A stretch of 64,000 nucleotides of DNA from Anthonomus grandis grandis (lineage: Eukaryota > Arthropoda > Insecta > Coleoptera > Curculionidae). A model generated the notes under the pieces. It saw nothing but the letters and a program-made list of their open reading frames with translations, was not told where the DNA came from and did no database searches. The position numbers were made by a program, and so were the translations under genes. The stretch spans positions 40,231,131 through 40,295,130 of the forward strand of contig NC_065548.1 in assembly GCF_022605725.1 (NCBI RefSeq). Reading direction: 5' to 3'. The first letter of the stretch is position 1, and each line of letters begins with the position of its first letter. Shown here piece by piece: positions 25,080 through 37,439 of the stretch.

Positions 25080-25405
25080 ATAGAGACAGTGTAACAAGGG
25101 AACTGTTCGACATGTTTAATGATACATGTTTAGCCATATGGGACCATGGGATTGGTCAGCGAGATCGCCAGATCTGATTGACCCCTTGATTTTTATTTGT
25201 GGAGTAATATAAGGGAAAGAGTGTACGTAATACCAGTAAACAGTAAAGAAGAGTCACGTCACGTCACTACGTTAGTGAGTAATTATCTGTTTTGAAGAGT
25301 TAGATAAAAGCGAAATTAAAAGACCAACGAATATATCCACCAGACAACGATTTTATAAATGTTTAGAGAATAATGGTAGTCATGTAGAAAATTTGCGACA
25401 ATAAT
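25080..25405 (+). pseudogene. Tc1/mariner transposase C-terminal fragment
   Basis: Plus-strand pieces read RDSVTRELFDMFNDTC, then after a shift MGPWDWSARSPDL, then PLIFICGVI (normally 'WPARSPDLTPLDFFLWG'). Further fragments correspond to the C-terminal helices. It is related to the six larger elements of this window but is highly decayed and lacks visible TIRs. Confidence 0.6.
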
Positions 25406-27519
25406 ACTTTTTTCTTGTAATTTTTACGTATAACTAACGAAGTATTTGTAGTTTATATATGTAGTATAAATAAGCCTATTTTATTCATTGGTTGTAAATT
25501 TAGACACAATGTGGTAAATTTTCTACATGTTCTTGCTATTAGTTGAGCACATTGTTCATGGAAAATAAATAGCCTTATCAAAACTTCATTTGCGTTGTTA
25601 ATAAGGGTTTTTTAATTAGGTTTGTTATAAAATATATAAATATAATGGTAATACTATAAATAAACACGTCATTGTCATTTATTATACTATTGTGATAAAG
25701 AATTGTAAATTAATTTTCGACGACTGTGTATAATGCTGATTAAATTGGCCTATAAAAGGTTAATCAACATGGTTTCTTGAAGCGATATTTAAGATTTGTC
25801 GTTTTTAGGAACTTAAATGGCTGAGAACTCAACAAGAAGTTATGTCGTTGGTTTGAATAAAATATGCGAAAAATTATTTTTTTATTCGAAGACCGCTAAA
25901 GATAGGTATAGAGAGGTTTAATTTACAAAGACTCAGAACGAAACAGGGAATCAAGATAGCTACAAATATTCTTGTTCTATTTAAAAAATTAAAAGTGTTG
26001 CTACTTTTCTATATAAGCGTCAACGCTGCAGTGCTAAAAATATGTTAGACCGAGAGCATTGTCTGTTACCATGGCTACCAAATTTTCAGAAAATGCTACG
26101 TTCTATTTTCCAAACACGGCTAACGTATCATTGATTCTCAATCACCTTGTATTATGTCTTATTGTTTTAATATATATAAAAAAATATTGCTTTATTTTAA
26201 CTTATTTTAACTTACTAACTATCATAGATGAAATACAGTCTCTATCTTATATTTTTAATTATTACATGTTCTTTTTTAAAGCCATAAATAACAGAGTAAT
26301 TTGCAAGAAAAGTTAATTACCCTCTAGTGATAAATGATTCCATTAAGTACGGGCTCTGACATCCGGAGGCCGTACTGGGCATTCCTCGATAACACCTTTA
26401 GAGGTTTCAGCAATGACTTAATTTAGTGTAGTTTGAAATGCAAAGCAATAAAGATTAAATATTTTACCATTATGACATATGGTAGCTCTTTATACTTTGG
26501 AACACGCAACAGTCTTGATAATTTTATGAGCTTTTCGATTTGTACTAATACGGCTTTATGAAATGGAACAATAAAATTAATGATAAAAGCATAAATGGTT
26601 TACTAAGATACCGTAAAATAAAAAAAAAATTAGTAAAGTTAAAGCCGATACATGTGTTTCTACTTTTTGGCTTCTTTAAGGCAGGGTAAACAGAAAACCG
26701 AAGAAAACAGATAGGAAAAAATACACAGTTTCACGAACAGGAACAAACAACCAATTAGTGTAATCAGTATCTGCGATTTTGGATAAAATATACAGTATCT
26801 ACACTAAGGAAGCATAAGTTATTTATATAATACAATCTTAACGCGAGTCAATATAGTTTCAAAGAATGAAATCTAGCACAGAGACCTGGTTAGTGAACCC
26901 TTTTTTTGAAGAAACACGTGTCGGCAGGTAACACCTTTACCTCTGCTTTTCGTCTTACAAAGTATCCATAGTTTCCAAGTCATCCAAGTTTTATATAGGA
27001 GTATATTAGTTCACACTTTTTTATGGATAAAGCCTGCACAGTATTTATTTAGGAAGTAAATAGACTAGTAGAGGGCTTATGATTAACAAATTAGAAGAGC
27101 ATTTTTTGTATAACGTTGCAAGATAATAAAATATATGCTTCACTTTGATGCTTTAAAGTTTTAGAATATCAAGGTTTTAATTTACATAAATTATAATTGG
27201 AAATATATGGCACTGAGTTAAGATCAGGACAATGCGCTAGTTATGTTATTTGTTATAACACCACAGATTATTTGTTAGATTTAACGAGACTATTACTTAA
27301 TAGTATACTTACTGCCTGCCCGTTATTATTGCGTGCGTCTATTATTGTGAAATTTTCGGTTTCTAGAACGCTCCATGGCACTCTTATTAAATCCTTCCTA
27401 TCAAACACCTCGATCAATATAATAGAAATATTGGAAAAAATCAACATAATTTAACACAACTAATAGAAACTTGGATGAATATTTTTAAATGGTCCAGCAA
27501 AATAAGAGCAATATTTTCA
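25406..27519. other. AT-rich filler, no gene seen
   Basis: Over 2 kb with only short chance frames (85 codons at most). A slightly GC-richer patch at 26335-26410 (GGGCTCTGACATCCGGAGGC) has no identified role. No RNA gene seen. Confidence 0.35.
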
Positions 27520-27889
27520 GAGATTATATAATGCATTTTACCAAAATCTTCTTAGTACTCCATTTGACAACATTATTTATTTACCTTCTGTTGATGAAAA
27601 GGTGAATATGTTTAACATGCTTATTAATAATTTATTTCATCTGCACACACCTCAAAAAAATGAACGTATAACAAAAAAAAGAGCACCCTGGTTAACGCCG
27701 AATTTTAAATTTGTAATGAAACTCTGTGATAAGGCATTGTCAAATTATAAAAGAAAAAAATCGGATCGCTCCTGGGTATATTATCGGCAATTGATAAATG
27801 TGCAACAACTGTTATTGCAAATGAAAAAAAGGTATGACTTCAGAATAGTTTTGTTAGCAAAGACTTTAAGAAAATTTGGAGAATTTTGA
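27520..27889 (+). pseudogene. LINE ORF2 linker fragment
   Basis: The frame 27602-27889 reads MFNMLINNLFHLHTPQKNER, KKRAPWLTPNFKFVMKLCDK and SWVYYRQLINVQQLL; upstream, YNAFYQNLLSTPFDNII. The 'P-K----KKAPW-T---K--M--RD-A---YK' pattern is the segment between endonuclease and RT in CR1/Jockey-type LINEs. It ends abruptly at the BEL/Pao integrase, so one of the two was truncated at this junction. Confidence 0.68.
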
Positions 27890-28596
27890 GGGACCTAAAT
27901 TGTCGTCTAAACTAGCTAGGAAGGCCTCCGAAGTCAAATCCGATGACAATTCAAGGTGAAGAGCTTTAGTGGCACAGCAAGCAAATAAAGAAATATAAGC
28001 CTTGGTAGTTTTCGCCCCCCTGTGCTTTCCCATAGTAAGCAGAAAAGGTCCTGCATAGTCCAAAGCTACATGAGAAAAAGCTTTAACTTGAGAGATCCTA
28101 AAAGATCTGCCATATATAGTTGGAGTGCTTGAAGTCTTAACCGAAAACAAGTCAAACACTTTGATACGCAACGGTAAATTGCGTTTCTGGGAGAGATAAT
28201 CTAGAATTTTTTTATAAAGATAATCTAGAAATTATTTAGGTTATGCATAGTTTTAAGACCAGGATGAAGGTTTTCATTATGAACCTTCTCCGCTATCAGA
28301 TCAGTTAATCTGTGCCTTTTTGGCAGGAATATAGAGTGTTTTGCCTCATCAGGAAGGGATGCTCTATCCAACCCACCACCCACCCTAAGGACACCTGCTT
28401 CATCCAGAAAGGGTGCGACCTTTCTAAAGGACTTGGGAAGAGCTTGGTTACTTTTACAAGCTAAGATGAGCTCCTTACAGCACTCATTTTGTATTTCTTT
28501 TAGCAAATGTGTCATAGAACTATTCGGTTCAGATATACTTAAGTCAAGTGTATTTTTTAGTTCAGCGATATAAAAAATACGGAAGATATATGTCAA
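27888..28596 (-). pseudogene. BEL/Pao integrase, truncated
   Basis: Minus strand: FRKVAPFLDEAGVLRVGGGL, KHSIFLPKRHRLTDLIAEKV, then HNENLHPGLKTMH, the zinc-binding region before the core. After a frame change (28171) come FSHVALDYAGPFLLTMG with the first catalytic Asp, KAYISLFACCATKALHLELS and DLTSEAFLASLDD. The protein stops at about 27890, before the second catalytic residue, where a LINE fragment begins. Confidence 0.85.
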
Positions 28597-29885
28597 AATA
28601 CGTTGTATTTTAAGAAAAAAAACTTCAAGAGACTAGAAATTATGCTTTCAGTAGGCATGACGATATTGAGAGCAAGTTATTTTTCCTCTTTAATTACCTC
28701 AGGAAGATTAGAACGTAATATAGAGGGTTATATAGGTTAATTTTGAGGCCTTTCAAGCAAGAAATCAGGCCGATTCCAACAAAGTTTGTGTTGTAGAAGT
28801 TGCGAGGGAGTCAATCCTCTAGAAACACAGTCCGCGGAATTTTCCTTAGTAGGCACATACTCCCAGGAAAATGGTGGTAAAATTTCTTGAATATGGGCCA
28901 GTCTGTTGGCTATAAAGGTTTTTTATTGATGAGGTGAAGTTGATAACCAAGCAAGTGCAACCTGCGAATCTGACCAAGCATAAATGGCATCCAAATTAAG
29001 CGTATTGCAATAAGATTCTTTGACAAATAACAATACGTCAGAGAGTAAATGAGCTAGCTGCACATAGCACGAGTCTGGGCAAAGAAATTACTTTAAGAGG
29101 TGCAACCCGTGACTTTCCAGTAATTAAATTATTTTTAATATTTTTGTCTTGAAATTGATTTTTGAATGAATTTTTGAAATATACAACGAAACCATACTGT
29201 ATGGTGATAGCGTCACAAAACCCATAGACCTCAATTCGACAACAATCTTGCGAAAACAAGTTTCTTGGAAGGTTTCTTTAGAAATTTCTGGAAGTTCGGA
29301 TTTAAATCGCTCCCAAATTTTAACAATATTATTTTTAGGAAAATTATGCCAGTCTTTTCTTGACAGCCAAAGTTGTTGCATGATATGTTTAGCAAGAAAG
29401 ATATCTGTGACAAAACACTTCGCTTCGTCTAAAGACCCAAAACTTTAACAAAACTGGGACGCTCTGAATCGAAATTTAAAGGTGCCTGAACATCTTCAGT
29501 AGACACCGCAGAAAGGATTGCAGGATGATTACTATTTCATTTACGAAGTTCAAACTTACCCAATTCTAAGAGAGAGATAAGTTCCGTTTGAAGCTTAAGA
29601 GCTAGCTCTATGGAATTTGCTCCTGAGACACAATCGTCGATATGAACTTCTTCCTGGAGGACTTTGCATGCATGAGGATATTTATCCTGTTCCAAGATTG
29701 CGAACTCTTTCAAAGTTCTTAGTGCTAAAAAAGGAGCAGAGGACACTCCGAAAGTTACTGTGCTCAGTAACTTTCGGAGTGTATTCCTTGATAGGATCAT
29801 TTTAAGAAAAGCGCCGAACAAATGTTTGGTCTTTTCTGTGTTCAGGTTTGATCTACTTGATCTAACTCCCAGAACTTTTGAAGTG
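28597..29885 (-). pseudogene. BEL/Pao reverse transcriptase and RNase H region
   Basis: The frame 29821-29537 reads VTFGVSSAPFLALRTLKEFA, then KVLQEEVHIDDCVSGANSI, where the catalytic box is HIDD instead of the usual YVDD, then ISLLELGKFELRK. After that 29381-29124 reads MQQLWLSRKDWHNFPKNNIV, a Pao-specific connection, and ISKETFQETCFRKIVVELRS. 28740-29050 is broken RNase H sequence. Several frameshifts and stops. The N-terminal RT fingers are poorly kept. Confidence 0.8.
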
Positions 29886-30361
29886 TCAAGTCTAATTAGG
29901 GTTCAAATGAGACATGACAACTTAATAGAGAGATACTAAATTTAAGGCATTTAATTCGACCCTGCAGTATCCATCCAAATACTGTTTCCAAAGCTACAGG
30001 CTGATCTGGTTTTCCAAAAATACATCTAGCGCCTAAGACAAATGGCACTATTTCTGCACCAAGCAATAAATCTATTGGTCCTGGGGTAAGAAATTTTATA
30101 TCGGTATAAAGGCAGGTTTTTAATGTGACTCCATCTCTGAGGAGAAAAGCACATTTTAGATTGATCCGAGCAAACTTTTGGAAGTATGATTGCCTCAAAA
30201 GTGAAGGTTGGATCCTGTTTGTCACGTGGCTTAATCAAACAATGAGATTTACCTTTATTTGTAGATGAAGTTAAATTGTTTATTCCTTCAATAGGAACAC
30301 AAAATGGTTGCCTACGTAACCCCAAACGATTAGCACATTGTTCTGTCATGAAATTAGCCAT
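29886..30361 (-). pseudogene. BEL/Pao protease (DUF1758-like) and RT start
   Basis: From 30361 the minus strand reads MANFMTEQCANRLGLRRQPF, CVPIEGINNLTSSTNKGKS and EAIILPKVCSDQ. An overlapping frame continues with GPIDLLLGAEIVPFVLGARC and VALETVFGWILQGRI, the end of the protease domain. The active-site 'LLDSGSM' lies at the frame junction near 30360 and reads WKHG in one frame and ESGSM in the next, so it is damaged. Confidence 0.82.
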
Positions 30362-31619
30362 GCTTCCAGATTCGAACCCTCTGGAAGTTGCCTCGAATAT
30401 CTTTAATATCCACTTCAGCTATGGATAATATGACTGTAGATTTTATCAAAAAAGTCGTACAAGTGTTACATTGGACACTTATATTCGGCTGTCCATCATT
30501 ATTTTTATCAGGAACGGTACCGGACGGTGGACCAGATTGAGATTGGGTGCTAGTAGCCATCGAAGGAAAAAAATTGTTAAGAAACTTACTTGAAGGTAAA
30601 TAAAGAGTAGTGTGATGAGCATAATTGCAAATCTGACACCTTAATGAGGATGCATAGTTATTTGTACAATGATTGGATCTAAGGCAGTTGCCACACAATT
30701 TTTGTTGCTTGGAAAAATTTAATCTTTCGTGTGGAGTTTTTTCCAAGAAAGTTTGACATCTATATAAAGCATGCGAATAAGGAGATAATAAACATTTTTT
30801 TAAATTATTTTCAGTTGTACGGTATTCATAAACACTGATGAAGCCGGTGGCTGTTTAAAATGTTGTTTATAAGCTGAGTTAAAATTTGAAACTTTTGCTC
30901 TATTTGTAGTGCTAAGGACCATATACTGCACAGATTCATCAAATTCATCATCGATTTCCTTAAAGAAAACCTTAAGAGCTGTTAAATTTTTGGGAAATTA
31001 AGTAAATAAAATAGTAGGTTGCCAAGAATCGTTTATTTTAATATCTATTAACTATAGTATCATATGCAATTCTATATTATTCTCTGTCATTGGAATTGAT
31101 TTAATTAAATAGATGGGCTTATCCTTCAATGAAGTTATTAAAAACTGAAATTTTTGAACTTCTGACAAATGGTTATTGTTGTGAACAAGACTATTAAATA
31201 AGTCAAAATAGGCTGGCCACATTTTTAACATTAATTTTAGGGAGTTTGGCTCCAGTATCGAAATCTTGAGAAAAATTGGTAGAATTCGCCTGTGGAATAA
31301 GCGTCATCCCATCAATTTCCAGTTTCTTAGCTTTATTGCCATAAAAATATTGATCTGCCAAAAGACGTATTTTATCCTGAATCTCGAATTCATCATCATC
31401 AGATACAAACTCCATTAAATCATTGTGAAAACCTTTAAACTCATCATAAATCTGTGCGGAAAAATCTGCTCTGGCTAAAAAATGTTCCTTATAGAATGGG
31501 TCATTCAACGAGTTACGCCCGTAATTGTAAATCTCTTGCAACCTATTTAATGGAATACTACGTTTAATAGAAATCTTATTAATTTGAGTTTTTAACTCTG
31601 TACTTATAAGCGTTGCCAT
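30354..31619 (-). pseudogene. BEL/Pao gag with zinc knuckles
   Basis: The start MATLISTELKTQINKISIKR at 31619 opens a 138-codon frame with KLPKINVK near its end. The central part (30780-31200) is broken. 30354-30746 carries the nucleocapsid: KLCGNCLRSNHCTNNY and CQICNYAHHTTLY, two CCHC-type knuckles as in Pao gag, followed by the protease lead-in STVILSIAEVDIKDI. It is transcribed toward lower coordinates, ahead of protease and RT. Confidence 0.82.
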
Positions 31620-31667
31620 AATACTTTACAAAACCCTTTTAATTTAAAAATATTAGCAAAAGTTATA

Positions 31668-31943
31668 CAGTGCTTTCATTTCAAAACGATCCACCCTTAA
31701 TAACTTTCTTAAAACACGTCAAATTAGATATACAGGGGGACGTTTAATTATGCATTTAATGAAGTTCTGTCAATCACCTCCTCATCTCCAGCTAACCTTA
31801 CTGTAATATGTCAAATGGAAACCCCCATCGTGTGATACATTATAGTAAGGAGCGTAAAATTCTCTATTCAACGGCACCAAAAAAAAAATCGGTAAATGTG
31901 TAAGCAAATAGTTAGCGAAAATGTCTAAAAATAATGAATATTC
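31668..31943. repeat. Left TIR of mariner element B
   Basis: Inverted match to 33497-33777. Shared blocks include CACGTCAAATTAGATATACA and CCCCCATCGTGTGATACAT. Confidence 0.88.
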
Positions 31944-31977
31944 TATAAAAATAATGAATTTAATTAGTTTAACAAAT

Positions 31978-33060
31978 TTATTTTATTAAATGTTCAAAAT
32001 GCGCGCCGTTGTTAGCAAGACAATAAAAAAGCCTATTTTCAAAATCCTTACGAACATTGGCAAGGGTCTGCCCGCTAATTTCTCTGCATTCTTGAAATAT
32101 TCTATTTTTTAAATTCTCAATACTCTCAGGTGGGGTTTTGTAAACTTTGCTTTTTAAGTAGCCCCAAAGAAAAAAGTCTAGTGGGGTTAGGTCCGGAGAC
32201 CGCGCAGGCCATTCGATTGCACCACGTCTGCCAATCCACTTTTCTCGAAAATTTTCATCAAGCCACTCTCGAACTATCAACGTAGAGTGCGCGGGAGCTC
32301 CATCCTGCTAAAAATGTATTTTATTTTCATTCAATAATATAGCACCATGTTGATTTTCCATAGATTGGATGATAGAAGGGTATATTGCATTTTCTAAAAG
32401 GTTTAAATAAATTTCGCCAGTCAAATTTTCTTCCAAAAAAAATGGCCCAATTATTTCATTTCCATAAATGCCTGCCCAAACATTAATTTTTTTGGGGATA
32501 TTGGGTATGGCCTTCCCGAAAAACATGCGGATTTTCATTATCCCAGTATCTACAGTTATGTCTGTCTTCACCAGGCTATTTAAAAAAAAGGTCGATTCGT
32601 CACCGAAGCAAATGTTCTTCAATAAATGGGGATCGTCGTCAATTCGCTGGCACATCACTTCACAAAATTGAATTCTCTTATCAAAATCATCTTCTCCGAG
32701 TTCATGAAGAATATGAATTTTATAAGGAAAGAACTTATTTTTTTTTTTAAACTTTATGTACGGAACCAGTGGAAATATTTGTTAGTTTTGCGGCCTTTGG
32801 TATAGACAAAGTTGGATCCCTAGCAAATTGTCCTAGTACTTTAACTTGGCATGCTTCATCGACAACTCTATTTTCATTTTTTTTTTCATTGCAAATCGAT
32901 CCCGTATCTTCAAATTTTCGTATCAATTCTAATACGTATTTATGGCTCACGTTTTTATCTTGATACCTTTTATTAAATACTCTCGCGGTTCTGCGAGCAC
33001 ACCGATCTTGAGCTCCATAAAGGAAAATTATTTCTATTCTTTCACTAGCGTATACACCAT
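31978..33060 (-). pseudogene. Transposase of mariner element B (DD41D spacing)
   Basis: From the ATG at 33060 (MVY) a one-base shift leads to ASERIEIIFLYGAQDRCARR, then SHKYVLELIRKFEDTGSICN, a DUF4817-like helix-turn-helix. After an A-run frameshift near 32745 come NICFGDESTFFLN (first Asp), KINVWAGIYGNEIIGPFFLE and, across a TAG at 32309 (a probable Gln codon), QDGAPAHSTLIV (second Asp). The C-terminus 31978-32280 has WIGRRGAIEWPARSPDLTPL and DFFLWGYLKSKVY (third Asp), ending FEHLIK. The second and third Asp are separated by 41 residues. All catalytic residues are kept; two frameshifts and one stop kill the gene. Confidence 0.88.
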
Positions 33061-33496
33061 TTTATTAACTCACTGTTTTAACTAAAATTGAAAAATTGCA
33101 CGCGTCAAACTGACAGTTTTAACAATAATAAATCGCCTGCTTTTTAAACGCCTTAAAAATGTAAGGTATTGCAGTGTTTTTTTTGTACCTATTAGGTAGG
33201 TTTCGCAAAAAATATAAGTTAAATAAATACACATACAAAGTTATAAAACTGCAAAGATTTTTGCAAAAAAATTGAAGACACTCTTTTTTCTCGCAAACAA
33301 CGGTACACATTCTCTACTTAAAAAATAAATAATTTGCTTGAACTAAATGTACTGTTGGTTACTACACATTTTAAATTCTAAATTGCTTGTATCTTTTTTT
33401 TTGATGATCTATTATAAAAAATGTAAGAATTTTAAAATGATGTAGGTACCACACTAAAAGTATTAATTTAAAATACCTAAGTTTGGCGTAAATAAA

Positions 33497-33777
33497 ATAT
33501 TCATTCTCTCTAGACATTTCAACTATTTGCTTACACACTTACCGATTTCATTTTTTTTGGTACCGTTGAATAGAATTACGCTGTTTACTATGATGTATCA
33601 CACGATGGGGGTTCCCATTTGACATATTAAAGTGAGGCTGGAGGTGAGGAGGTGATTGACAGAACTTCAGTAAATGCATAATTAAACGTCCCCCTGTATA
33701 TCTAATTTGACGTGTTTTTTCTTTTTTTTTTTTTAAGAAAGTTATTAAGGGTGGATCGTTTTGAAATGAAAGCACTG
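33497..33777. repeat. Right TIR of mariner element B
   Basis: Inverted partner of 31668-31943; differs mainly by an expanded homopolymer run near 33720-33735. Confidence 0.88.
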
Positions 33778-34529
33778 TATATAAGACAAACTCAAAACAA
33801 CAAACCACTCTACACCGAGAATGACCCGTGCGAGAGCATGCGACACGGTTGACAGTAGGGGGATCGGTGTGAAGCGCGTTAATACGCCGTATTTACACCT
33901 TTTGACCAGTGCAAAGGATAGAAAATGCTTGGTTATTTATGCCATACAGAGATAAAGATATGACTAAATATGGCTATTTATTATTTATCGTAAATAGAAA
34001 GAATAAATGTACGTACGTTGTACCTAAAGACAGAGACGGAAGAGGTTAGTTAGAATGTTTGATTTTTACCAGAAAATGGCGACTAAAATGTCTTGCAAAT
34101 TAAATAAATTTAATTGTTAATTTAAGCTGTTATTCTGTTAAAAAAACGTCATTCTAGGCTCGATTAGACCAAATGTCGTCGTCAGACTTTTGATTTAGTG
34201 GACTGTATTAGGTTTTTGATATAGATTGACATTTAATATTTACCTCGCTTTGTTGAAGTCGGGCTTGGTAGCGCTACCAGTTCATCGTTACTTCCATATC
34301 AGGCACTCACACTTTAGGTAAAGTTTAATTTAATTCGTTAAATAATTATACATAATATGTATAAAGCTGTTAGAGGTTAGCTGTTTTACAAAATCTACTT
34401 GCAAGTGTGTGTAGGAACTACTGCGCGTACTTCCTTCCAATTTTTGGCAATGCATTTCGCAAGCTCTGTAAGGTTACAAGATAACTAAAAGAAATAAAAA
34501 TATTCAATATTAATTATTCTTGGATTGAT
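33778..34529. other. BEL leader/LTR remnant or filler, no gene seen
   Basis: The bases next to element B (33778-33920) are GC-richer (GACCCGTGCGAGAGCATGCG) and should be the rest of the BEL leader or 5' LTR, since gag reads away from here on the minus strand. The remainder is AT-rich. No second LTR is present to define the borders. Confidence 0.35.
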
Positions 34530-35257
34530 ATCCAACATAAATGTTCATACAGGTGCTAATAAAGATATTCCTAAACAGCTTAGTAATGTAAAAGTTATTA
34601 ATGACTATTTTGTTAAGTCAGTAACTCATCTCACACCCAACTAAATCCGAGGCTTTAAAAAAAAGATGGGATAGGCTTGTCGATGTGATTAAGATGTTAC
34701 CCAATTATTTTTCCATATATAACACATATTATTAATTATAGCATCGAAACACTCACGTTTGTTGAGCCTTGGAAGCGATGAGTACTGCTTCTTCTGCCTA
34801 AGGTCGTTTGTCCGGAAAACTTGAGTGATCTACGGCCTATCGGCATCCTGCCGACCCTATCGAAGGTTTTTGAGAGAGTCTTGGAGGGACAAATAAATCT
34901 GCATGTACAGAAAAAATATATACTTCCTGCATTTTAGTCTAGGTTTAGAAAAGATCACAGTTGCGATACTGCCCTGTTGAAGGTAACCTTAGAGGATATT
35001 TTTGAGGTACCCGACCGTGGAAAACTTACTGGTTTGATTCTCCTGGACTATTCAAAGGCCTTTGACAGGATAAACCATGAGTTGCTGCTGGCTATCTTGT
35101 CATACCTTGGTTTCAGTAGAAGTGCCTGTTGGCTTATTAGTAATTATCTCGCTGGTAGATGGTAGTCGGTCAAGGTAAATAGTAATCTATTTTGGGTCCG
35201 CTATTCTCTTGTATGTACATATCCCAACTAACTTTAAAGCTCAAGTCTGTCACAGTA
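34530..35257 (+). pseudogene. LINE ORF2 reverse transcriptase, 5' half (CR1/Jockey type)
   Basis: Plus-strand frames read NVHTGANKDIPKQLSNVKVI and NDYFVKSVTHLTPN, then LSDLRPIGILPTLSKVFERV, FRKDHSCDTALLKVTLEDIF, LTGLILLDYSKAFDRINHEL with the first catalytic Asp, and LLAILSYLGFSRSACWLISN. The PQGS region is reduced. The gene is cut at 35257 by element C in the bases encoding VTVHQYADD. Confidence 0.88.
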
Positions 35258-35905
35258 CAGGGTGGCCAAATAAGAATGCGAGGTACTGTATCTGGGAAAC
35301 TATTCATCGTAGAAGCTTGCTATAAAAAAATGTATTACTAAAATGGCCAAGGGAATGACCTGGAAAATATTTTGAAGTTTCTAAAATGGCCGCTAGGGGG
35401 CGCAACTGCAATCTTGAATCTAGAAAACTGATGTTTCTGTAAATTTTGCTGAATTAACCTAACAAAAAAATAGCAGATTATTAAAGTAGAGACTAATCCG
35501 AACCTTTTTTATTTGAATAGTTTTGCTGTATCTCTAAAAATAAAGTGGTGGAGGGTGTTTAAAAGTTGGCTTAAAACACACTCTGTATACTAAAAACGCC
35601 TTAGCCGATTTTATCAAACTTGGGCTAGTTGAAAAGAGTTATTATTAAGCTACGAATATTATTATATTTCATGTTTTTTTAGTTTTAATTTTTTTTTATC
35701 TCGCCGCTAGAGGGCTTTTTTCGGCTTTCTGACACAAATGACTAATTTTCTCAAAAAACTTAAATGCAATGGTATAATTTTTTTTATACAAAAAAATAGC
35801 TTAATGACGCCTAAATATGCATGCGAAAACCGCATCTTAATATCTTTATCCTAACCTAAAATTTAGGCCAAAGAAAATTTTATATGGAAATCCCTTAATA
35901 TTTAT
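35258..35905. repeat. Left TIR of mariner element C
   Basis: About 648 bp, inverted match to 37440-38070. The outer 328 bp (35258-35585) end in AACACACTCTG-TA, a degenerate inverted copy of the element's own terminus. Confidence 0.9.
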
Positions 35906-36000
35906 AAAAACTACAAAATAATTTATTTCGAAATTATTTTATAATGTAAGTTGTGGCCTTATAAAGGACCGATTTTAAAAAGAAATATTTTATATTTATT

Positions 36001-37134
36001 TTAATGTCCCCGTAAATGCTCGAAATGCTGACCACCACGCTCTATGCATTGCTGAAGCCTCTCATGGGTAGATAGAACTGCAGCTTCAATTTCGGCTCTC
36101 GGTATGGTATGTATTGCATTACGAATGCGGTTTTTCATATCTTCTCTAGTCGTAGGCTGAGTCTGAAATACAATGTCCTTTAACCGCCCCCATAAATAGA
36201 AATCAAGACAGGTTAAGTCTGGGGATCGCGGAGGCCATGGAAACAGGCTTCCTCTTCCAATCCACCGCTGTTGAAAAATGTTATTAATATGCTCTCGCAC
36301 ATTCCTAGCAAAATATGCTGGACAACCATCCAACTGCAAAAACAAATTTTGCCGGACTTCCAGTGGCACATCTTCCAGCAACAACGGTAATTGATTTACC
36401 AAAAAGTCGAAAAAAACATTGCCATTTAGAGATTGCTCAAAAAAATATGGTCCAATAATGTTGCCTCCAAGTATACCACACCACACGTTTAAACTCCAGC
36501 GCCCTTGGTGCTGAACTTTACGCAACCAATGCGGATTTTCTGCAGACCAATAATGCATGTTATCCAGGTTGACTCTACCGTCACTATTAAATGTGGCTTC
36601 ATCGGTCCAAAGAATTTTAAATAAAAAATCTCTGTCCTCGCGTATCATGCCTAATATCCAATGGTAATAGTCCAACCTACGGTCAAAGTCTGCTTCTTCC
36701 AATGCCTGATGTAAATTAACATGATATGGGTGCATTCTATAAATATATTAAAAAAAAAGCTGAACTTAAATAAATCCATATATGGCGATGGCTATTAGAA
36801 TTTACCTATTGTCCTTCAAAATATTTTGAATCGTTGTTCTTGATATGCCTAATTCAAGGGTTAATGCTCTTGTGCTAACATGAGGATTTCTTTCAATATA
36901 TCCCAGTACGCTGTTAATATTGTCCACATTTCTTCTAATTCTTGGCCGTTGAAACCTAGGCCGAAAACTACCATTGGCTCGTAAGTTCGCCACTAATCGG
37001 GGAAAAAATCTAACATCGCAAGGACTTCGATTTGGATATCGAGCAGCATAAACTCTTTTTGCTACTGCAGCATTTTAAAGACATTCAAAATAAACCGCAA
37101 GCATATCAACAGCTTCATCGTTCGTAAAACGCAT
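36001..37134 (-). CDS. Transposase of mariner element C, two exons, one premature stop
   Basis: Exon 1 is 37134-36806 and exon 2 is 36736-36001; joined they give 355 codons including the stop, in one frame. Residues 1-110 form the DNA-binding part (MRFTNDEAVDMLAVYFECL, VAKRVYAARYPNRSPCDVRF, ELGISRTTIQNILKDNR). The catalytic triad is complete: Asp in ILWTDEATFNSD, Asp in FLQLDGCPAYFARNV, Asp in SPDLTCLDFYLWGRL, with 41 residues between the last two. SLNVWCGILGGNIIGPYFF and the C-terminal FEHLRGH are typical of the insect DUF4817-type mariner lineage. The only visible lesion is a TAA at codon 20 (37077-37075), one transition from CAA. Splicing inferred from GT-AG and frame continuity. Expected role: cut-and-paste transposition of this element. 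Confidence 0.85.
36737..36805 (-). other. 69-bp spliceosomal intron in the element C transposase
   Basis: On the minus strand the exon ends AAGGACAATAG, the intron begins GTAAATTC and ends with a T-rich tract and TTTATAG, and exon 2 begins AATGCACCC. Splicing rejoins codon AGA and continues KDNRMHPYHVNL without a gap. Unspliced reading hits a stop at once. Confidence 0.85.
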
Positions 37135-37439
37135 TTTGCAAAAACAAAAAATGCTCAAGTAACGTAAAACTTTTGACAACTTACTATTGACAATTTGAGG
37201 AATGTTTATAATTTGAGTAGACATTTGTTTTGTTGCATTCCATGGCCTGCTTTCTAATAATTATTTTTTTCGTACTATATCCATAGTAAATATATAACAT
37301 AAAATAGGTCTGATTTTTGATATAAGCATTATTAATACTTACCTTTTAGTGATATTAGGTAATATTTTCAAAAATGGTAAATTTTGTTTTCAAAAGTAGT
37401 GATTTTTAAAAAATTCCAAAATAATTAGTATAAAAAAAT

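Larger units (their letters stand above)
31668..33777 (-). mobile_element. Mariner-like element B, 2,110 bp, TA target, about 280-bp TIRs
   Basis: The ends are inverted copies starting CAGTGCTTTCATTTCAAAAC at 31668 and ending with its complement at 33777, each next to TA (TATA on both sides). Similarity runs inward to about 31943 and from about 33497, with an extra A/T run in the right copy. It lies 48 bp upstream of the BEL gag start, in that element's leader. Confidence 0.93.

Noticed and set aside
33548..33808. 86-codon frame at the right end of element B
   Set aside because: It lies entirely within the TIR, whose left copy does not keep the frame.
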